From Gremmenia infestans (Eukaryota > Ascomycota > Leotiomycetes > Helotiales > Hamatocanthoscyphaceae): a stretch of DNA of 64,000 nucleotides. The position numbers were made by a program, and so were the translations under genes. The notes beneath the pieces were generated by a model. It worked only from the letters and a program-made list of their open reading frames with translations. It did no database searches and was not told the DNA's origin. Below are positions 59,470-64,000 of the stretch, one piece after another. The first letter of the stretch is position 1; each line of letters opens with the position of its first letter. The DNA is taken from NCBI GenBank assembly GCA_032629725.1, contig JAFEVB010000022.1:1612001-1676000 (forward strand), read 5' to 3'.

Positions 59470-60948
59470 TCAAAAGACATCCCTATCAATGATTGATCCA
59501 CGAAGCATGCTTATAATGTTGCCAATCTTTCTGTCTGCCATCGCTAGCAGTACGAGCTGAGTATCACGTCGATTAGACGAGGCAATCTCTTTCATCTCAT
59601 CTAGTAACCTAGAAAGTCCTTTAACCTGCAAGGCCACTAAACCTCCAACCACAGAATTCCACTCGTCCGAGTCAATTTTGTAGTTCCCAAAAGACACATC
59701 TTGACTTGGCGGTGTAGCTTTCGCTACTTGAGGCACAGCAGTGTATTTCCCAGTCTGCTCTCCAAAATCCACGACGAGTGCTTCGCATAATAGCATCAGC
59801 CTCCCGCAAACAACAGCTACTAGCATCATACTCTCTGAGCACATGGAACAGCTTTTGCAGCTGGCCACTGAGCCGCACTGTCTAAGTGTGTTTTTATGCA
59901 TCATCAGTGCGGAATCAAGTGGCGTTGTTACGACTGCCCTGCTCTTTGCGTCGAGTCCCTCTAATAAACACAGCATTTCTGACATGCAGCGACAGGAAGA
60001 TGACGAGTCTCTCGAACTTTTGGCATTTGGTTTGTCGAGGCGTGGCACCTCTTGCCTGGGCCCTTCGTTCCGGGACGACGAAGGAGAAGGAGGAGCGGTG
60101 GGGAACGTCAACGATGATGGGGTTTGAAGCTGAGTAGTCTGGGGCGATGTCTCCGGAGTGACCTTGGTTTTGCAATTTGTGCATGGCGGAAATGCCGAGA
60201 ATGAGGAAACGTCGAGTGCCGGTAACGGTGCATTTGATGTGGTCTCTGAGACACTGGTACTCTTTGGGTGGCTATCTTTTTCGAACTCCGCGCCTTGCTG
60301 CATTGGATGATTCAATATCTCCATGCCGGTCCTCCCATTCGTCAAATTCGTGAACGCGGCCATCTCTTCTTGAAATAGATTTGAGTCTTTCAAAGCGTCC
60401 TCGAAGCCGGAAAGGCTGTAGTCCTCTACGTTAAAATCGAACATATCATTGCATGCCATGTTCTGTTGAGCCGCAGTAGACTCCACCATATTTCCCATCT
60501 CGGCAAATTGGGCAGTTTTCGCTCGCTTTGACTTATCCGGCTGCAAAGACTTGACCGAAGCTATTGAGTTGTCGGAGGCTCCCAACGAGGGGGAGTTGCG
60601 TGAACGTCTTGAGTCATCCGATGTACAGCTCTCCTGATCCTTGGACCGCTCGGGGTTCGCTACTCTGGAGTGATTGCCCTTGGTATATATACAAGTTCTT
60701 GAGGTTGATTTGCAGCGCTCGCATCCATCTGCATGGCCACTGCATCTCAGCTGTGAAAAACAGTGAGTCAGTGTCTTACGACGTAATAGAGTAACTTGAT
60801 TGCTTGCAGACCGTCTTACCTTTCTCATTTTGCAGCTATCACAGGCCGTATGGCCTTGACTTCGTCCTGTCATGTCCACAAAAGAATATCCTATTTGAGC
60901 CTTGGCGGGAGTTGTTTTATGAACGTTATACATTGATGTTCTGTACAT
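59470..60948 (-). CDS. AflR-type Zn2Cys6 transcription factor
   Basis: Probable secondary-metabolism regulator of 469 residues. Exons 60948-60820 and 60750-59470 on the minus strand. The 69-base intron (60751-60819; GTAAGA, CTGAC branch, CAG) interrupts the zinc cluster. Splicing gives Cys36-x2-Cys39-x6-Cys46-x6-Cys53-x2-Cys56-x6-Cys63, a C6 cluster. The C-terminal half resembles the AflR/sterigmatocystin-regulator domain: CRCMSEMLCLLEGLDAKS, LDSALMMHKNTLRQCGSV and CSMCSESMMLVAVVCGRLML. A Ser/Pro-rich linker joins the two. The intron length is a multiple of three and has no stop, so an unspliced message would still be read through. The ATG at 60948 is the first in frame; Met26 (60873) just before the cluster is an alternative. 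No PKS or NRPS is visible in the window. Confidence 0.88.
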   Translation of the reverse strand: MYRTSMYNVHKTTPAKAQIGYSFVDMTGRSQGHTACDSCKMRKVRRSASNQVTLLRRKTLTHCFSQLRCSGHADGCERCKSTSRTCIYTKGNHSRVANPERSKDQESCTSDDSRRSRNSPSLGASDNSIASVKSLQPDKSKRAKTAQFAEMGNMVESTAAQQNMACNDMFDFNVEDYSLSGFEDALKDSNLFQEEMAAFTNLTNGRTGMEILNHPMQQGAEFEKDSHPKSTSVSETTSNAPLPALDVSSFSAFPPCTNCKTKVTPETSPQTTQLQTPSSLTFPTAPPSPSSSRNEGPRQEVPRLDKPNAKSSRDSSSSCRCMSEMLCLLEGLDAKSRAVVTTPLDSALMMHKNTLRQCGSVASCKSCSMCSESMMLVAVVCGRLMLLCEALVVDFGEQTGKYTAVPQVAKATPPSQDVSFGNYKIDSDEWNSVVGGLVALQVKGLSRLLDEMKEIASSNRRDTQLVLLAMADRKIGNIISMLRGSIIDRDVF

Positions 60949-61119
60949 GGTAACGTTCCCTGTGAATGAGTGTTCAATTTCAGAATTCCCAGTGAGACCG
61001 TCCAAAGCATTAAAATATTACTGCCTGTTGATATTGAAAACTAAAAGCCTCTACTATTACGGCTTAAATAATCATTGGACCCTACCTTATGGGCCTAACA
61101 CGCTTGCTACCTAGGTAAG

Positions 61120-61189
61120 CACGGTGTCACGACGGTAACCGACATGCTATCATGGTGTTGCCCAGAACGTTAGCATGCCGGACACCGTG
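61120..61189. repeat. Imperfect inverted repeat
   Basis: Outer arms CACGGTGTC (61120-61128) and GACACCGTG (61181-61189), inner arms CATGCTA (61143-61149) and TAGCATG (61171-61177). It lies about 170 bases upstream of the AflR-type start. Confidence 0.7.
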
Positions 61190-62408
61190 TCATACCCTCT
61201 TCGCTTAATTGGCTGCATAACCTCGTAGGCTATACTCGCAAGGCCTATATAGGCGGCCGTACCTAGTTTTCTCCACGTAAAGGATGCCGGTAAAGGATCT
61301 TCACCCCCGCACTTCTAATCCCTATCGAATTTCCAGCTGAAGGATGATTGTAATGCCTTTCTCTATTGGATCGGGAAACGTGGGCAATTTGCATGAAGAT
61401 GAAAGAAAGCTGGAAGTCTGACTGATCGTCTCGTAGGAACTAAATAAGCATAGTACGCCCTACCGGACCCTTTACGTCCGTATTACCACTTAGGTCTAGA
61501 GTCGAGAATAATATAAAACATTATATACTGGCCAATACGAGAGGTATCTATACGAACTGCAACATGTCATACTATATTGGTCCTATATGAGTGAGGGTGT
61601 ATTTATTATATTAGTAACTAATAGCTAGCACAAAGCATAAACTGGCAAATTTAAGCATAAATCTATATAACCTAGCATAATTATACTAAGTTCTAAACCC
61701 AACTTAGATTTTTAATCTATAAAATATCTACTCTTTCTACTTTAAAGGTCTCACTTTTTTATTTATCTACTGCCTTTAATTTAGATATATACAATATATA
61801 AATAGTAGCAGTTTACGCATAAAACCTTATCTATAGTAGAGTTCAAGAATGATATCTTAATATCACGACCGCATAGCATACCTATTCGAGACAGATTCTT
61901 CAAGCAACGAGTTACGGTCAACTTGTTGCTTTACTGTAGAGGCTCAAAGATCACTAATCTTACAAAGGTCGCGGCCAAAGGTCTTCGGTCTGGTAGGGGT
62001 TGCAAATGCTTGATCCTCGTTCTGCAGCACATAAGCATGCAATGCAGTCAAATGCATTTCTGCCTCGATCGCGAGTAGCATGCTGACGGAACCGCCATCT
62101 CGTTGCTTGCTTGAGACACTTTCCTTAAAATAGGTATTAGTCAGATCCTCTGTAAATGCTAGTGACGAATAAGCGATGAAGACGGCATAGAAACATCTCT
62201 GCGTTGTGGATCAGACCCCGTAGCCTTAATAGGTTTTTGGTAGTGCGATTCCGGCGTTGAAGAGGTAAATAGTCTATGGCGATGAAGTTGCAATTGAGGT
62301 GAAGCAATAATAACAACGATGATTTCGTCGCTTCCCCAAGAATTACTTGTCTCTTGAAGTCGCCTTCATTGGTTCGATCGTCGCCGTCTCACTAAGAGCG
62401 GCTGGCTT

Positions 62409-62464
62409 TAATAGTCAGTTGTCGGACAACCGACTATTAAAGTTTGTCGGACAACCGACTATTA
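62409..62464. repeat. Palindrome with a 21-base direct duplication (CGG-N4-CCG twice)
   Basis: 62409-62439 is a 31-base palindrome with one mismatch. Its right 21 bases (62419-62439) are repeated at 62444-62464, a 25-base period. Each copy contains CGGACAACCG (62423-62432 and 62448-62457), an inverted CGG pair with 4-base spacing. Confidence 0.9.
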
Positions 62465-62920
62465 TGCCTTGCAGGTTGGAGGCGTTTCCTAATACCACTG
62501 AACACGGCAAGCGTTAGTATCTCACCGCTGTTACAATACTTTGCTGCTCTACGTAGTCAGCACTCTGATGAACTCGCATCTCCTTCCTAGTCGAGCCATC
62601 CGCATAATAGATAAGGCTGGTATAATGTTGGTCTGACATATTAAACAGGGTACGGAGTACAGTATACTTCTTATATGCCGTACCTAATGCTGGAGACTAG
62701 AATTGTCCGAGTAAGTATCAAGGCACGATACTCATTAGTGCGAGTCAATTTATATTTACTCACGAGAAAACACTCATAGTTCATAGATTTATGAATAAAG
62801 TATGAGATTTTGTAAGCAAGGCTCAAGAAAAATGGTTCTCCTTATGGAATCTTTCCGGCGCAATTGAAGTATGGCAGAGCAAATATCTTTTCCTACACAC
62901 TCAGTGCTCCCAGCATGAAC

Positions 62921-64000
62921 TTAAAAGGCTTCTAGTTGCTCCTCAGTCCAAGTCCAAAGCTTCCCAGCCAGCTCATCACTCTTAGCATCATTATTGAGCT
63001 GCTTGGTCAGAACTCCAACAGGCTCATACATCTCGCCACTCTTGACCTTAGCTGCATCGGCGGTAGCAGCCCAGACCTCATTGTATGCTCCTTGTTGCGC
63101 GGTCAAATAGCCACCGGCTATAATAGCGCCAGCCTTGATAAAAGCTCGATGTCCAAGTGGAAGATTGCTGATCAGGTCGGTACTCGTGATACCGGGATGA
63201 ACAGCGACGGTGGTGATGGCAGGATATCGACGAGCGAGCTCACGAGTGTAGACCTTCAATATAACAGTGTTAGCCCTGATAATGTATAAAAGTTTGATAA
63301 CCCTGACTCAGGATCAAGAATGGCCAAAAAGCTGCTTACGATGTTGGCAAGCTTGCTCTGAGCATAGCGAGCCCATGAGCCCATGAAGCCCGTATCCTGC
63401 GTAGTCTTCAAGTCCTTGAAGATGATTCCGCCTTTTGGATGGAGTATAAAACCTAGGGAGGTGAGTATGATAAGGCGAGCTCCGTCAGTCTTTAGTAGAC
63501 TAGGGAGGAGTTTCTTGATAATTAAGGCGTGGCCGAGGTGGTTGGTCCCAAATTGAATCTCATAGCCATCCTTGGTCAATGCTGGTGGTAGGGCCATGAT
63601 ACCAGCGTTGCAGATCAGAATGTCGAGACGCCCTTCTTTGTTGATTGCCAGGAATTGGTCAGTTGCGGCCTTGACGTGCGAGAGGGACGCTAGGTCGCAG
63701 CTCAAAAAAGTAAGCTTTGCATCTGGCGCAACCTCTTTGACCTAGGAGGGATGTGAGCTACAATCGTTGGTGTGAAGCTAGCTGAGATACCTTCTCTTCA
63801 ACTGCTGCGGCGGCCTTTGCATTGCGTCCAGTGAAGTAGATGTGAGCAGGGTTATGCGGCGTAAGTTGCAAGATAGCCTCAGCTCCAATTCCGGCAGTAC
63901 CTGAGGCAAAGAAGATGTCAGTTGTGTCGTATGCAAGAGCAAGAGCAAGAGCAAAAGCCTCACCTCCAGTAATGAGAATAACTTTTCCAGCGAGACTTGG
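62921..64000 (-). CDS. Short-chain dehydrogenase/reductase, N-terminus beyond the window
   Basis: NAD(P)-dependent oxidoreductase of the classical SDR fold, similar to retinol-dehydrogenase/WWOX-like fungal proteins. Exons on the minus strand: 64000-63964 (partial), 63900-63791, 63741-63340 and 63253-62921. The partial first exon reads SLAGKVILITG and splices into the cofactor motif TGGTAGIG. Then come DILICNAGIMALPP (the NAG motif), catalytic Tyr and Lys in RYAQSKLAN, and VAVHPGITSTDL after the active site. Frame is kept at all three introns. The first codons lie past the right edge, so length is unknown, but the visible part is nearly the whole fold. Substrate is unknown; it may belong with the AflR-type regulator on its left. 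Confidence 0.93.

Larger units (their letters stand above)
60949..62920. other. AT-rich intergenic region of 2 kb
   Basis: No gene is recognised. It contains AT-rich sequence (about 61.5-61.85 kb), an imperfect inverted repeat at 61120-61189, a duplicated palindrome at 62409-62464, TACCTAGGTA at 61108 and TACGGAGTA at 62651. It is the 5' side of the AflR-type gene and the 3' side of the dehydrogenase. Confidence 0.5.

Noticed and set aside
60762..60770. TGAGTCA word as a CPC1 site
   Set aside because: It lies inside the intron of the AflR-type gene, overlapping its branch region, and such words are expected several times by chance.

Overview
The window is nuclear DNA from a filamentous ascomycete (Pezizomycotina, possibly a leotiomycete; the class is inferred only from gene style). 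Evidence: short GT-AG introns with CTAAC/CTGAC branch sites, Zn2Cys6 and bZIP regulators, a CYP monooxygenase, a seven-exon beta-tubulin gene, and fungal housekeeping genes (CK2 beta, GCN20, CPC1, KHA1, CIA30, OMS1, GDS1-like). I see no rRNA, tRNA, CRISPR or intact transposon. Gene density is low: 15 confident genes, one hypothetical ORF and one probable pseudogene, separated by long gene-free stretches full of microsatellites.

Layout. 0.9-9.7 kb: Zn2Cys6 regulator (+), CK2 regulatory subunit (+), cytochrome P450 (+), small Ulp1/C48-type protease (-). 11.4-14.7 kb: OMS1-like mitochondrial methyltransferase (-) and GDS1-like protein (-). 14.7-18.9 kb: gene-free. 18.9-23.3 kb: GCN20 (-) head-to-head with beta-tubulin (+). 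23.3-34.3 kb: gene-free desert with a dense microsatellite cluster around 26.2-27.6 kb. 34.3-37.5 kb: short bZIP regulator (+) and CIA30 complex I assembly factor (+). 37.5-43.4 kb: gene-free. 43.4-55.6 kb: KHA1-type K+/H+ antiporter, 2-oxoglutarate/Fe(II) oxygenase, cpc-1/GCN4 regulator with a two-uORF leader, TENA/THI-4 protein, all +. 55.6-64 kb: accessory-looking and partly AT-rich: a broken gene, an AflR-type Zn2Cys6 regulator (-), a duplicated CGG-N4-CCG palindrome and a short-chain dehydrogenase (-) cut by the right edge.

Functional links. GCN20 (activation of the Gcn2 kinase) and CPC1 (the Gcn4-type output factor) belong to the same amino-acid starvation response. The cpc-1 leader is the most informative regulatory object: a CPC1/GCN4-type TGAGTCA site, then an 888-nt leader with exactly two AUGs outside the main start (a 2-codon and a 51-codon uORF). 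The cpc-1 frame also stays open for 312 codons upstream of its first AUG. Two palindromic or near-palindromic words, TACGGAGTA and TACCTAGGTA, recur in intergenic DNA far more often than chance. Exon coordinates were read by eye from splice signals and frame continuity; no database search was run.
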